A stretch of 64,000 bases of DNA from Planctomycetota bacterium (GCA_027493525.1 JAOSKN010000002.1:910288-974287), one strand, 5' to 3'; counted from the stretch's first letter, positions 1 through 8,786 are shown. The notes: generated from the sequence alone by a model not told the origin. Numbers and translations: made by a program.

Positions 1-973
1 GGCCCGCGAGTAGGACGCTGACGCCCACGGCGATCAGCCGCCCCGCCGGTTCGCGCGTGCGCCCCGCGATGCCCAGCCCGCTCAGCGCCGCCAGCGCCGT
101 CAGCAGCAGCAGCAAGCCCGCCAGCGCGAAGCCGCCCTCCTCGGCGATGACCGCGAAAATGAAATCGGTGTGCTTTTCGGGAAGCAGCTCCCAAGCGTTC
201 TTCTGCGTGTGCCCCATCCCCGAGCCCCACATCCCGCCGCTTCCGATGGCGATCTCCGACTGCAGGAGCTGCCAGGCCTCGTGGAGCCGGTATTCCTCGG
301 GGTTCAGCCAGGCCAGGATGCGGTTCTTCTGGTAGGGCTTCATCACCGTGAACCACATCAGGACCATCGCGGCGCACCCGGCCAGCGTCATCAGGGCCAG
401 GTGCAGGCGCTTGGCGCCGGCCGCGTACAGCATGGCGAAGGCCAGCGGCACCAGCGCCAGCGCGGTGCCCAGGTCCGGCTGCCGCAGGATCAGCGCCATC
501 GGGATCAGGAAAAGCGCCAGCGGCGTCACGAGGCCGGTCAGGCGCTTGTAGCTTTCCCGGTACATCAGGTAATGCGCCACGGCGAGGATCAGGACCGGCT
601 TGAGCAGTTCCGAAGGCTGCAAATTCACCACGTACAGACTGAACCAGCTTCGCGCGCCGTTGATCGGGCGGGTGAAGAGGACGCCCACGAGCATGACCAG
701 CAGGATCGCGTAGAGCGCCGGCGCGTGCCGCAGCAGAACCATGTAGTCGATCCGCTGCGCCGCGACGAAGGCCGCCAGCCCGGCGAGCACGTACAGGAGA
801 TGCCGCGCCAGCGGCCCCCAGGCGAGCCCCTCGGCGCCGGCCGTCGCGCCCGCGATGAAGACCGTGCCCAGCGCCGCCATCAAGCCCACGCAGGCCAGCA
901 GGAACCAATCGACCCGCTCCAGGTAGCGCGCCCAGGCGGGCGATGTAACCGTGGTCGTGCGCATCGACGGCAT
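1..973 (-). CDS. rodA: RodA/FtsW-family SEDS glycosyltransferase, 3' end cut by window edge
   Basis: Polytopic inner-membrane SEDS peptidoglycan polymerase of the elongasome, partner of the class B PBP encoded just upstream. About 324 residues are visible with no stop before the window edge. Reading from the minus strand I see repeated hydrophobic helices, the segment INGARSWF (the family's NGARRW-like motif), a QPSELLK motif, and a late loop with LPEKHTDFIFAVIAEEGG, the typical LPERHTDFIF signature of RodA. The ATG at 973 has GGAG seven bases upstream; an in-frame ATG at 964 has no comparable site. It follows mrdA by 77 bases in the same direction, so it is the last visible gene of the mreC-mreD-mrdA-rodA operon. 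Confidence 0.93.
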   Translation of the reverse strand, partial: MPSMRTTTVTSPAWARYLERVDWFLLACVGLMAALGTVFIAGATAGAEGLAWGPLARHLLYVLAGLAAFVAAQRIDYMVLLRHAPALYAILLVMLVGVLFTRPINGARSWFSLYVVNLQPSELLKPVLILAVAHYLMYRESYKRLTGLVTPLALFLIPMALILRQPDLGTALALVPLAFAMLYAAGAKRLHLALMTLAGCAAMVLMWFTVMKPYQKNRILAWLNPEEYRLHEAWQLLQSEIAIGSGGMWGSGMGHTQKNAWELLPEKHTDFIFAVIAEEGGFALAGLLLLLTALAALSGLGIAGRTREPAGRLIAVGVSVLLAG

Positions 974-1050
974 GCCGGACTCCAACACAAGAAATCGATC
1001 AGCGATCCGTATTCGGCAACAGCTTCGGACAGGTAAGACTCATGTTCTGT

Positions 1051-3345
1051 TCACCGACTCCGCTCCGTCAGCCAGCTCGCCTCGGGACCCGCGGCCACTT
1101 CTTTCAGCATCCGGTACGCCAAGGGGGCGGCGACGTCGCCGCCATGCCCGCCGTTCTCGACGAAGACACAGAAGGCCACGCGCGGGCGCTCGGCCGGCGC
1201 GTAACCCGCGAACCAGGCGTGCGGGGTCTTGTTTCCGGTCACGTCGGCGGTCCCGGTTTTGCCCGCGACCCGGAACGGCAGCGGTTCGACGCCTTGATGA
1301 AACGCGCGGAAGGCCGTGCCCATCTGTCCCGGGATGCCCACGTTGACGGCCTCGTAGAGCCCTTTCCGGATCGGGTCGAGCGTGCGCGCGGAGAGGATCG
1401 GCGCGGCGGGGGCCTGCGGCGGGGCGTCGGCCCAGAGCCGCGGCGCTACGGGCCGCCCGCCGTTGGCCACGCTCGCCAGCAGGCATGCGGCCTGGAGCGG
1501 CGTGGCGTTCATGTAGCCCTGGCCGATGGCGAGCAGGTAATCCTTGCCGAGGCTCCAACGCAGATCGGGCAGCGCGCGCGCGCGCCAGGCCTTGTCGGGG
1601 ATCACGCCGCCGGCCTCGGCGGGCAGGTCGAGCCCGGTGCGCCGGCCCAGCCCGAGCGCGTGCGCCCAGACCGCGATCCGTTCGGCGCCCAGCCGCCCGC
1701 CAGCCTTGAAGAAGTACACATTGCAGCTTCGTCGCAGCGCGTGGTCGAGGTCGACGAGCCCGTGCGCGTGCGCGCCGTCGCAGTGGAAGCGCCGCCCGCC
1801 TTCCACCAGATACCCGTCGCAGCAGATCGTCTGGCCCGGCCCAATGGAGCCTTCCTCCAGCGCGGCCGCGGCGATCAGAACCTTCATCACGCTGCCGAGC
1901 GGGTAATGGTTGGCGCTGGCGCGGTTCAGCAGCGCCTGCCGCTCGTCGGCAAGCAGCGCCTGGAGCGCGGCCTGCCGAGCCTGCCCTTCGCGAGGCGGGA
2001 CGAAGAGATTGGGGTCGAAGGTTGGGAAACTGGCCAGCGCGAGCACTTCGCCGCTGGCGCAATCGAGGACCACGAGCGCGCCGGGCCGCTCCTGGCTTGC
2101 CAGCGCGCCTTCGGCGGCCCGCTGCCAGGCCTCGGAGATCGTCAGGCGCAGGGCGTCGCCAGGGCGTGCCGCCACGTCGCGTTCCAGCAGGCCCGTCTCG
2201 TCCAGGTTCCGGGCCGCGCCCAGGGCCAGGCGCAGGCCGCTCTCGCCGCGCAGCCGCTGGTTGTAGTACGCCTCGACGCCGCTTTCGCCCAGGCGCAGGT
2301 CGGGGAGAGTGGCCGGCGCGGCGCGGCGCAGCAGGGCTTCCAGATCCTCGCCGAGCCAGAAGCGCTCGGTCTCGCCCAGAGCGATTCGCGGCGGCGCGTC
2401 GCTCCAGCGCAGCACGTCCTCCAGCCCCAGCGCGACGGCTTGGCGCCGGCCGGGTTCGTCGAGCTCGCGCAACGCCGCGAGGACGCCTTCCACGCTCAGG
2501 CCCCGCGGATCGGCGGCCAGGAGCGCGCGCAGGGCGTCAAGCTGCGCCGGCGTCCACGCGGCCTGCAGGCGGCTCCAGTAGCGTTCGCGCGCGGCAAGGC
2601 GGTCCACGAGCGTGCCGCGGGCGCGCAACTGCGCGAGCTGCGCGGGCTGCAGTTCACCCAGCGTGCCCAGGACGTGCGCGAGGTACGTCCCGCGCGGGTA
2701 CTCGCGCCGCACCGAGGAGCGGCAGACGAGGCCGGGGAAGCGCGCCGGCGGCTCGTGCCGCGGCGCGAAGGTCGCGGCGGGCAAGAGGCCGCCGGCTCCG
2801 GGCGCGAAGAACTCGTCCTCCTGCGCCGCGCGCAGGGCCGTCCAGGCCGCCGGGTCCATGCCGTGGAGGAAGACCACCGGCGTCGAAGGGCGCTCCCAGC
2901 CGCGCGCGACGCGGTCGAGCGCGTCGAGCAGGCCATCGGACAGTTCGGCCGGGGAGCGGGCGGCCTGGGCGGCCACGCCCTGCACCCACGGATCGCGCGC
3001 CAGGCGCAGCGCCAGCGCGGCGAAGCTGGTTTTGCGGGCGGCCTCGTCGCGGGCCCGCCGCCGCGCCTCACGGACTTCCTCGAGCGTGAGCGCTTCGAGC
3101 TTGAGCTTGTCGGCGCGGACGGCAAGGTCGAAAGACGGCACATCGGCGGCGAGCACGCGGCCGTCGCGGTCGGCGATCTCCCCGCGCTTGGGCGCGAGCG
3201 GTTCGGCGCGCGGGCGGCCCTGGTGGTCGCGCGCGGCGACGTACAACTCGTGCCGCCAGAGCTGCAACTGCGCGAGCCGCAGCAGCACCGCGCAGGTGGC
3301 CGCGATCAGCACGGCGCTCAGGATGCGGACGCGATGGCGGAACAT
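1051..3345 (-). CDS. mrdA: Penicillin-binding protein 2 (transpeptidase, elongasome)
   Basis: Class B penicillin-binding protein that cross-links peptidoglycan during cell elongation together with RodA. 764 residues, longer than the usual ~630. One N-terminal transmembrane anchor (about residues 5-25), then the RGEIADRDGRVLA dimerisation-domain motif. The three transpeptidase motifs are present: SVMK (SxxK) near residue 483, SCN (SxN) near 539 and KTGT near 696. The reading frame stays open far upstream, but that part is the antisense shadow of mreD; the ATG at 3345 begins MFRHRVRIL, directly before the anchor, and has a GGAG-like site about seven bases upstream. The extra length lies between the pedestal and the catalytic domain, with an Ala/Arg-rich region around residues 100-330. 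Confidence 0.93.
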   Translation of the reverse strand: MFRHRVRILSAVLIAATCAVLLRLAQLQLWRHELYVAARDHQGRPRAEPLAPKRGEIADRDGRVLAADVPSFDLAVRADKLKLEALTLEEVREARRRARDEAARKTSFAALALRLARDPWVQGVAAQAARSPAELSDGLLDALDRVARGWERPSTPVVFLHGMDPAAWTALRAAQEDEFFAPGAGGLLPAATFAPRHEPPARFPGLVCRSSVRREYPRGTYLAHVLGTLGELQPAQLAQLRARGTLVDRLAARERYWSRLQAAWTPAQLDALRALLAADPRGLSVEGVLAALRELDEPGRRQAVALGLEDVLRWSDAPPRIALGETERFWLGEDLEALLRRAAPATLPDLRLGESGVEAYYNQRLRGESGLRLALGAARNLDETGLLERDVAARPGDALRLTISEAWQRAAEGALASQERPGALVVLDCASGEVLALASFPTFDPNLFVPPREGQARQAALQALLADERQALLNRASANHYPLGSVMKVLIAAAALEEGSIGPGQTICCDGYLVEGGRRFHCDGAHAHGLVDLDHALRRSCNVYFFKAGGRLGAERIAVWAHALGLGRRTGLDLPAEAGGVIPDKAWRARALPDLRWSLGKDYLLAIGQGYMNATPLQAACLLASVANGGRPVAPRLWADAPPQAPAAPILSARTLDPIRKGLYEAVNVGIPGQMGTAFRAFHQGVEPLPFRVAGKTGTADVTGNKTPHAWFAGYAPAERPRVAFCVFVENGGHGGDVAAPLAYRMLKEVAAGPEASWLTERSR

Positions 3346-3419
3346 GGACCGCTCCGGCCTGCCGCACGATCGGTGCGGGCGCCCCCCCACGGGTTCCTCA
3401 GCGGCGCGCCGCGCCCTTT

Positions 3420-3977
3420 TCAGCTCCGGCCCGGGCGCGGGCGGAATCTCCCGAAGCCGTCCGGCGCGCGCCGCGCCTGCGCCTCCGGGCTGAGCATGCC
3501 CGTCCATGCAAAGACCTCGCCCAGCGCGAAGGCCGCCACCGCGCCCAGGAGCAGCGCGGCCAGGCCCTTGCCGAGCGCCCGCTGCAGCCCTTCGCCGACG
3601 AAGAACGATTCGCCCAGCAACGGCCCGAGCACCGCGTACAGCGCGTGCGCCGCGAAGGTGCCCAGGACGGCCGCCGTCCAGCCGCCCCACGGGCCCGAGC
3701 GCGACAGGCTCCGGCGCATCGAAAGCAGCAGCGCGGCCGCCGCGAGGTAGCAGAGCGTGTACGCGCCCAGGCGCGGCCCGGCCAGCACGTCCGCCTGCAC
3801 GCCCAGCGCGAAGACGAAGCCCAACGACGCCGAGGGCGGCAAAAAAGCCATGGACGCCAGCCCCAGCGCGAGCGCCAGGTCCGGCTGCCAGCCCGGCGGT
3901 CCCACGGCCGGCCACAGCGCGTGCTGGAAGACCGCCGCGGCGATCCAGAGCAGGGACAGGACCAGGAGGCTCAGCAT
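3420..3977 (-). CDS. mreD: Rod shape-determining protein MreD
   Basis: Small integral membrane protein of the rod complex that associates with MreC and the elongation machinery. 185 residues with about five or six hydrophobic helices and the family-like early segment WQPDLALALGLASMAFLPP followed by an internal loop with a GPRLGAYTLCYL stretch. Position between mreC (43 bases upstream) and mrdA (74 bases downstream) fits the canonical order and supports the call, because MreD sequences are poorly conserved. The C-terminal 25 residues are basic and cytoplasmic-looking. Confidence 0.85.
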   Translation of the reverse strand: MLSLLVLSLLWIAAAVFQHALWPAVGPPGWQPDLALALGLASMAFLPPSASLGFVFALGVQADVLAGPRLGAYTLCYLAAAALLLSMRRSLSRSGPWGGWTAAVLGTFAAHALYAVLGPLLGESFFVGEGLQRALGKGLAALLLGAVAAFALGEVFAWTGMLSPEAQARRAPDGFGRFRPRPGRS

Positions 3978-4020
3978 GGTTTGGCTCTTGGCTTCCGATT
4001 CCGGGCGCCAGCGGCAACCC

Positions 4021-4887
4021 CTACTTTTTTCGTGGCTCAGGCCAGGGCACGTCCACGGCCGCGGGCACGTAGACGGCGACGGCCTCCACGGCCATGCCGG
4101 CGAGCACCGGGCGCACGTCGAGTTCCCATTCCATCTCGCCGATCTTGCGGATCGCGGTCACGGCGCCGAGGAGGCAGCCGGGCGGAAAGGCGCGCTCCAC
4201 GCCGGCGCTGACCACCGACTCGCCCTCGCGGGCCTCCAGGCGCGCCGCCACGATGGAAAGGACGCAGCGGGGCGTTCCGTCCGCGTCCTCGACGCCGCGG
4301 AGCACGCCCTCGGCGCGGGCTTCCAGCAGCCGCGCGGCCAAGCGAATGCCCGGGTGCGTCAGCGGCGCGAGGCACGAGGCTCGCGGCGCCGTCGAGACCA
4401 CCCGCCCGATCGCCGCGCCGTCGTAGAGCGCCCCACAGCCGGGCACGATGCCGTCCTCGGCCCCGCGATCCAGGCCCCAGAGCGCCTGCGCGCCCCGGCC
4501 CTCGCGCGCCAGGACGCGCGCCAGAACCCCTCCGCCACGCGGCTCGCGCTTGAGCCCCAGCCCCGCAAGCTGGCCGTGGAGGCGGCGGTTCTCGTCGACC
4601 AGCCGCGCGCACGCCGCGCGCAGCCGGCGCACTTCGGCCTCGCGCGCGTCGGCTTCGGCGGCCGTTTCGGGGGCGGTCGAGGCCAGCATCGCCAGCGGGG
4701 GCGGAAGCGCGCCTTCCGATGCGCCCGAACCGCGCGTGGCGTCCTGGAAGAATCGCAGCACCGGCGCCAGCGCCGAGAGGGTCTGGCTGCGCAGATTCAG
4801 GACCTGCTCGCGCGGAACCAGCAGCATCAAGAGCGCGGCCGCGAAGAGGGCCGGCGTGAGCCAGGAAGCGCGTGTCGCAGTGGTCAT
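4021..4887 (-). CDS. mreC: Rod shape-determining protein MreC
   Basis: Bitopic periplasmic scaffold of the elongasome, which in the family links MreB and MreD to PBP2. 288 residues: N-terminal signal anchor (residues about 10-27), a coiled-coil-like region (about 75-110, rich in AEVRRLRAACARLVDENRRL), then the two beta-barrel lobes characteristic of MreC, with GAEDGIVPGCGALYDGAAIG matching the usual GxxxGVxxGxxVxxxxGLVGRV pattern. The C-terminus is Pro-rich and basic. First visible gene of the operon. The gene upstream is not mreB but an unrelated globin-fold gene ending at 5067 with a terminator between, so mreB must lie elsewhere or be absent. Confidence 0.88.
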   Translation of the reverse strand: MTTATRASWLTPALFAAALLMLLVPREQVLNLRSQTLSALAPVLRFFQDATRGSGASEGALPPPLAMLASTAPETAAEADAREAEVRRLRAACARLVDENRRLHGQLAGLGLKREPRGGGVLARVLAREGRGAQALWGLDRGAEDGIVPGCGALYDGAAIGRVVSTAPRASCLAPLTHPGIRLAARLLEARAEGVLRGVEDADGTPRCVLSIVAARLEAREGESVVSAGVERAFPPGCLLGAVTAIRKIGEMEWELDVRPVLAGMAVEAVAVYVPAAVDVPWPEPRKK

Positions 4888-5000
4888 GTTCAGGCCAGGT
4901 ACGAGTCGTTCTTGTTAGGGCTGCGCGGCCGCACCGCGGCGCGTCCATCCGGTATCGCGTGGCTTTGGGCGTAACTTGAGGGATTATTTGAGGTTGAATG

Positions 5001-5026
5001 AAAAACGGGCCGCCCGAGGGCGGCCC
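5001..5026 (-). terminator. Rho-independent terminator after the globin-like gene
   Basis: Perfect nine-base inverted repeat (arms 5007-5015 and 5018-5026, GGGCCGCCC/GGGCGGCCC) followed on the minus strand by a run of five T (5001-5005 as A on plus). It lies 41 bases after the stop of the minus-strand gene ending at 5067 and before mreC, so the mre operon is probably transcribed from its own promoter within 4888-5000. Confidence 0.75.
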
Positions 5027-5066
5027 GCGCTTGGAGTACCGAATCGGTAGCCGTGTTAGGGACGGG

Positions 5067-5489
5067 CTAGCTGGCCATCGAGAGCGCCGCGCGCTCGGAG
5101 TTGAGCATCTGCACGAAAGAATCCAGCGCTTCCTTCCAGGCCTGGGCCAGGTGCAGTTCCATCTCCGTGCGGAGGAGCCCCATGAAGGCGACATCGAGCG
5201 CCTGCCGGATGGCCTGAATGTCCTCATCCCCCAGCCCGTAGTCGTCCGCGAGTCGGCGCAGGTTCTTGAGGGTCAGAATCAGGGAACCGGGGGCCGCGAG
5301 AGTGCGCAGCAGAGCGTTCAGGTAGCAGACCATCAGGTCGTGACGCTCTTCGTCACTGAACGCCTCCACCCGCCGGTACAGACAAGGCCTGCGCTTCTTC
5401 AACTCCTTGAAGAACAAGCGGGCCAGCCGCGATTCCTTGCCGCTAAGCAGGCGCACGCATTCCCAAGTCCACAACGCATTCAGCCTCAT
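5067..5489 (-). CDS. Globin-fold protein apparently lacking the proximal haem histidine
   Basis: 140-residue all-helical protein that I align to bacterial single-domain globins over nearly its whole length: the RLARLFFKELKKRRP segment matches the globin A/B region (FYERLFELxPxLRPLF), and LKNLRRLADDYGLGDEDI matches the E-F region, LRELGRRHxxYGVxPEHY. In this alignment the proximal His (F8) falls on an Ala (LRRLADDYG), so haem binding in the standard way is doubtful; non-haem globin sensors such as the RsbR N-terminal domain are known. The start ATG at 5489 has a strong GGGGGAGAG site eight bases upstream; the reading frame upstream of it has different composition and no homology. Assignment is by eye and could be a general helical sensor domain. 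Confidence 0.6.
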   Translation of the reverse strand: MRLNALWTWECVRLLSGKESRLARLFFKELKKRRPCLYRRVEAFSDEERHDLMVCYLNALLRTLAAPGSLILTLKNLRRLADDYGLGDEDIQAIRQALDVAFMGLLRTEMELHLAQAWKEALDSFVQMLNSERAALSMAS

Positions 5490-5785
5490 CGGAATCTCTC
5501 CCCCTGCAAGACGGCGCGTCCATAACCCCGGACGAAAACGCTTCCAGAGGGTGTCACCGCAAGCGGTAGACCAGCAGATTTTTCTGGGAGACAATTTGAG
5601 CTGGATTGGCTTATAGTTCCGACTATTAGTGTAACACCTTGGAAATAAATAAATTGTAGAATCAGGCTGAGGTCGGTCGAAATGCGAGCCCTCAAACCGG
5701 TAGTCGGTGAGCGCCCTTCTTCGACGTTGTGCAGTCGAACATGGATTGATGGTCCAACACTCGAAGCCGGAATCCACTCGTGCAA
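5490..5785. other. Intergenic region between receiver-domain and globin-like genes
   Basis: 296 bases that are clearly more AT-rich than the flanks. Contains a six-base inverted repeat (TTCGAC at 5720-5725, GTCGAA at 5734-5739) without a T-run, possibly an operator or a weak terminator for the receiver gene. I see no convincing gene; the promoter of the globin-like gene probably lies here. Confidence 0.4.
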
Positions 5786-6148
5786 TTACTTGAGCTGTTC
5801 GGACTCCAGGATCGCCTGAAGGCGGTCCACACCGAAAGGCTTGGAGAGATTACCCTTAGCACCCAGTTGTATGGCCTTTTCCAGCTCTTCGGATTCCTGA
5901 TAGCCGCTGGTCATATAGACTCGAAGGTTTTGAAAATGCTGGTTCAACTGTTTGAGAACCTCCAAGCCGGATTCTTTGCCCAGGTTCAGGTCCAGGAGCA
6001 CCAGGTTCGGGTGATCCGCCCGAATGGCCTCGATCGCGGCGCCGCCCGAGTTGACCATGCGCGTCTCGCACCCAAGCATCTTGAAGAACTCACACAGGAG
6101 GCATGCGACTTCCGGTTCGTCGTCGATGACCAGAATCTTGGCGTCCAT
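5786..6148 (-). CDS. Stand-alone response-regulator receiver domain (CheY-like)
   Basis: 120 residues, a single receiver domain with no output domain. The acidic pair (IDDE near residues 8-11), phosphoacceptor Asp in LVLLDLNLG (near residue 53), the conserved Thr/Ser (YMTSGY near 80) and Lys in LSKPFG (near 104) are all present. In the family such proteins receive phosphate from a histidine kinase and act by binding a partner, or carry phosphate to a phosphotransfer protein. ATG at 6148 has a GGAA-type site upstream. Its neighbour is the globin-fold gene 297 bases downstream on the same strand; no kinase is adjacent, so it is an orphan regulator here. Confidence 0.9.
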   Translation of the reverse strand: MDAKILVIDDEPEVACLLCEFFKMLGCETRMVNSGGAAIEAIRADHPNLVLLDLNLGKESGLEVLKQLNQHFQNLRVYMTSGYQESEELEKAIQLGAKGNLSKPFGVDRLQAILESEQLK

Positions 6149-6569
6149 ACTCTATTCCTCAGGCGACCGTTCCTTTTCCCGTCGAAAGGTATAAGAACAT
6201 ACATATATTTTTTATGACCATAACCGATGGACGTCCCAATGCCAAAGAAGTTTCCAAGAAGGTTGCAGATGTATCATCGATTAAAGCGCTCACACGTGCG
6301 TCTTTCGAAGAGGAAGAGGAAGAGGAAGAGGTTCCTCGCGTGAATTGAACGACGAAAGCCGTTACGTTGTTGGAGTCTACTCAGGGTAAGTCGGGTGGGG
6401 GGACGTGGGCCGGATGCCATTCGTGAACTGCCGCGTTGCTTTAACAGGTGCGTGAAGCTTATGGCGCGAACCTGGGAAAAAGGGATTCTCGCTGGGCTGC
6501 GAAGAGGCTTGAGCCGATACCGGCGATAAGCGCCATCCTGTGCACAAGGAAAATCCGAGGACGCCCAAG
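6149..6569. other. Intergenic region with two overlapping tiny reading frames
   Basis: 421 bases between divergent genes. A plus-strand frame at 6214-6348 (44 residues, ending in a run of eight Glu) and a second at 6239-6343 (34 residues, very basic, with RKRKRKR) overlap out of frame across a four-fold GAAGAG-type repeat at 6307-6330. Neither has a convincing ribosome-binding site. An AT-rich tract at 6190-6215 is the likely promoter region of the receiver gene on the minus strand. I do not claim a gene here. Confidence 0.3.
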
Positions 6570-7421
6570 ATGACCGCCAAGTTGATTCCAGTTCTGCTTG
6601 GAGCGCTGTGTTGCGCCGCCGGCCTGGCCGCGGAGGACACGATCCTGTACGTCGAGCAGGACTACTCCATCGTGAAGCAGAACAAGGCGGGCCTCGATGC
6701 GAAGGACATCCGCCAGAAGCTTTACCTGACGAAGGACGCCGTGCTGATCGAAGAGTACGCGGGCGCCTCGGCGCAGCCCACAGAAGCCTATTTGATCGAC
6801 TTCAAGAAGCAGCAGATCGTGAACCTGGATTACAGCAACACCGTCTACACCTCGGAATCTTTCGACGAACGGCGCGAGCGGATCGAAGAGCGGAAGCTGA
6901 AGGTGTTGCGCGACCTGGACAACCTGATCGAAGGCAAGCAGAAGGAGCAGACTCGCCGCCTTTACCGCGCGCTGCTGGACGACGAGCGGAAGTTCAAGAT
7001 CGAACGCCCCAAGGAGGAGGCCGAAAAGGAACTCGCCGGGGTCAAGGCCGAGCGCGTGCAGATCCTCGACGAGAGCGATCCGAAGTACGTCCCCTTCGAG
7101 GCCTGGCTGCACCCCGACGACGAAGTGCCCTACGACAACGCCGAGGTGCTCTACCTGATGCAGATCATCGGGCCGAACATGGCCAAGTTCCTCAAGGAGA
7201 ACAAGAGCGTCTTCCGGCGCCTGCCGCTGGAACTGAACCTCAACCTGCCCGTCGGCGGCAGCCTGCATACCAAGGTGGTGAAGGTGGAAAGCGTGTCGGC
7301 GCGGAAGTTCAAACCCGACCTGTACGAAATCCCCAAGGGCTTCCAGCCCAAAAAACTCGATCCCGCGCCCGCGCAGAAGACCGCCGAGCCTGCGACGAAG
7401 ACGGAGAAGGTTCCGGACTGA
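6570..7421 (+). CDS. Secreted protein of unknown function
   Basis: 283 residues from the ATG at 6570, chosen because GAGG lies about ten bases upstream and the protein then opens directly with a signal peptide (KLIPVLLGALCCAAGLAA, cleavage probably after AEA/LAA near residue 21). An upstream ATG at 6540 would add ten residues before the signal. The mature part is highly charged, rich in Lys and Glu, with a central helical region (about residues 95-160, RRERIEERKLKVLRDLD...) and a C-terminal Pro/Lys-rich tail. I recognise no family. Likely periplasmic. It stands alone, convergent with the acyltransferase gene 30 bases downstream. Confidence 0.7.
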   Translation: MTAKLIPVLLGALCCAAGLAAEDTILYVEQDYSIVKQNKAGLDAKDIRQKLYLTKDAVLIEEYAGASAQPTEAYLIDFKKQQIVNLDYSNTVYTSESFDERRERIEERKLKVLRDLDNLIEGKQKEQTRRLYRALLDDERKFKIERPKEEAEKELAGVKAERVQILDESDPKYVPFEAWLHPDDEVPYDNAEVLYLMQIIGPNMAKFLKENKSVFRRLPLELNLNLPVGGSLHTKVVKVESVSARKFKPDLYEIPKGFQPKKLDPAPAQKTAEPATKTEKVPD

Positions 7422-7451
7422 AGCGTTCCCGGTTCCCCGCAGCCGCGACCC

Positions 7452-8462
7452 TCACGCTCCTGTTTGAACCCTGGGCGGAAGGCCGTCCGGCCCGGGCTGC
7501 TCGCCCGGCGGGCGGGTCTTCCAGCGCCGGTGAACCCAGAGCCACTGTTCGGGATAGGCGCGCACGGCCTGTTCGTAGGCGCGGTTGATGCGCGTGAGGA
7601 TGCGCAGGCGCGCGGCCTCGGGGTCCTCGCCCGGCACGTGCTCGATCACGTCCCAGACCTTGAAGACGTGCCGGATCCCGTCGGCCTGCCGGTTCGTCGT
7701 GCAGACGGCGATGGGCGCTTTCGAGGCGGCCTGCAGGTCGGCGGGGGAGGCCACGGTGCTGGCCAGCGTCCCGAACATGGGCACGAAGACGCCCGCCACC
7801 CCGCCGTTCTGGTCGATCGACATTAAGACCAGGTGGCCGGTATCGAGCAGCTTTTTCAGGTGCCAGAGCACGTTCCACTTCTCGATCAGGCGGTTGCCCG
7901 AGCGTTCGCGCATGTCCCAGACCATGCGGTGCAGCAGCGGGTTGTCGAGCGGGCGCGCGACGGAGTTGAACGGGAGGCCGAGGATCGCTCCCGCATAGCC
8001 GCCCAGCTCCCAGTTGCCGTGGTGGGCCGGCACGAGCAGGACGCCCTTGCCGCCGGGGCGCGCGAGGAGTTCCTGGAGGATGGAGGCATCGGCCAGGTCC
8101 ACGGTGGCTTCGACATTCTCCCGCGTCAGCAGATCCATGCGCGCGAACTCGACCAGCGAGAGCCCGGTGTGCTCGAAGTAGCGGCGGCACCACGTTTCCT
8201 TTTGCTCGCGGGACGCCTCGTCACGGAAGGCGATCTCCATATGCCGCAGCACCTGGTTGCGGTAGCGGCGGGAAACGCGCCACGCCAGCCGCCCGAGGGC
8301 CCGGCCCAGGGCGCGCGCGGCGCCGCCCGGCAAGGCGCGGAAAAGCAGCAGGGCCAGGCGCGCGCAAGCGTACGCGGCTCGGTCGAGCTGGAGGTCGCGG
8401 GGCCTGCGCTCGGGCCTTCCGGAGCCCAGCGCGCCGCGTCGGGCAGGCGCCTTGGTGGACAT
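7452..8462 (-). CDS. Lysophospholipid acyltransferase family protein, LpxL/HtrB-type
   Basis: 336-residue membrane-bound acyltransferase of the late lipid A acylation family. Shows the catalytic HxxxxE motif as HHGNWE near residue 146, the basic region around FPMFG/asparagine-rich loop (LMSIDQNGGVAGVFVPMFG) and the C-terminal WVHRRWKTRP block, all typical of LpxL/LpxM relatives. An N-terminal hydrophobic segment (about residues 35-50) would anchor it in the inner membrane. Together with waaA in the same window it implies lipid A/LPS synthesis. The exact acyl position cannot be told from sequence. No strong ribosome-binding site before the ATG at 8462. Confidence 0.85.
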   Translation of the reverse strand: MSTKAPARRGALGSGRPERRPRDLQLDRAAYACARLALLLFRALPGGAARALGRALGRLAWRVSRRYRNQVLRHMEIAFRDEASREQKETWCRRYFEHTGLSLVEFARMDLLTRENVEATVDLADASILQELLARPGGKGVLLVPAHHGNWELGGYAGAILGLPFNSVARPLDNPLLHRMVWDMRERSGNRLIEKWNVLWHLKKLLDTGHLVLMSIDQNGGVAGVFVPMFGTLASTVASPADLQAASKAPIAVCTTNRQADGIRHVFKVWDVIEHVPGEDPEAARLRILTRINRAYEQAVRAYPEQWLWVHRRWKTRPPGEQPGPDGLPPRVQTGA

Positions 8463-8786
8463 GAAGGGGGCTATGACACCCCGAAATCTTCCACGGTCAA
8501 GCGCGGGATCGGGCCTGGATGGAGCGTCAGGAGGAGCCTGGCCGAAGAACCCGAGGGCCGTGGGGTCGCTCAGGGTCTCCGGTTCGGCTCACGTCCCTGC
8601 CTGGAGGGGGGTGGCAGGGTTCGGGATGAAGCTTGTGGCGCGGTATCCGGCCTCCCCCCGAACGGGCCGGGATGCGGGAAGCGCGCCGTGGCGATGGAAG
8701 GAGTATCGAGTACGGGCTTTAAGGGGGGATAAACAAGACAAAAATATCAACGGCGAGTGGCGGAAAACCTGCCCCGGGAAGCGCGG
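8463..8786. other. Intergenic region, nothing recognisable
   Basis: 324 bases between two minus-strand genes. It should hold the promoter of the acyltransferase gene. I see no RNA structure, repeat or coding potential that I can support. Confidence 0.3.

Noticed and set aside
1042-3750. Plus-strand open frame of 902 codons opposite mrdA and mreD
   Set aside because: Arg/Gln/Ala-rich sequence with no fold-like pattern; antisense of PBP2, which carries all catalytic motifs. Long antisense frames are expected at this GC content.
5720-5739. Inverted repeat as a terminator for the receiver gene
   Set aside because: Only six base pairs and no T-run on the minus strand; left as an unexplained feature in the intergenic entry.
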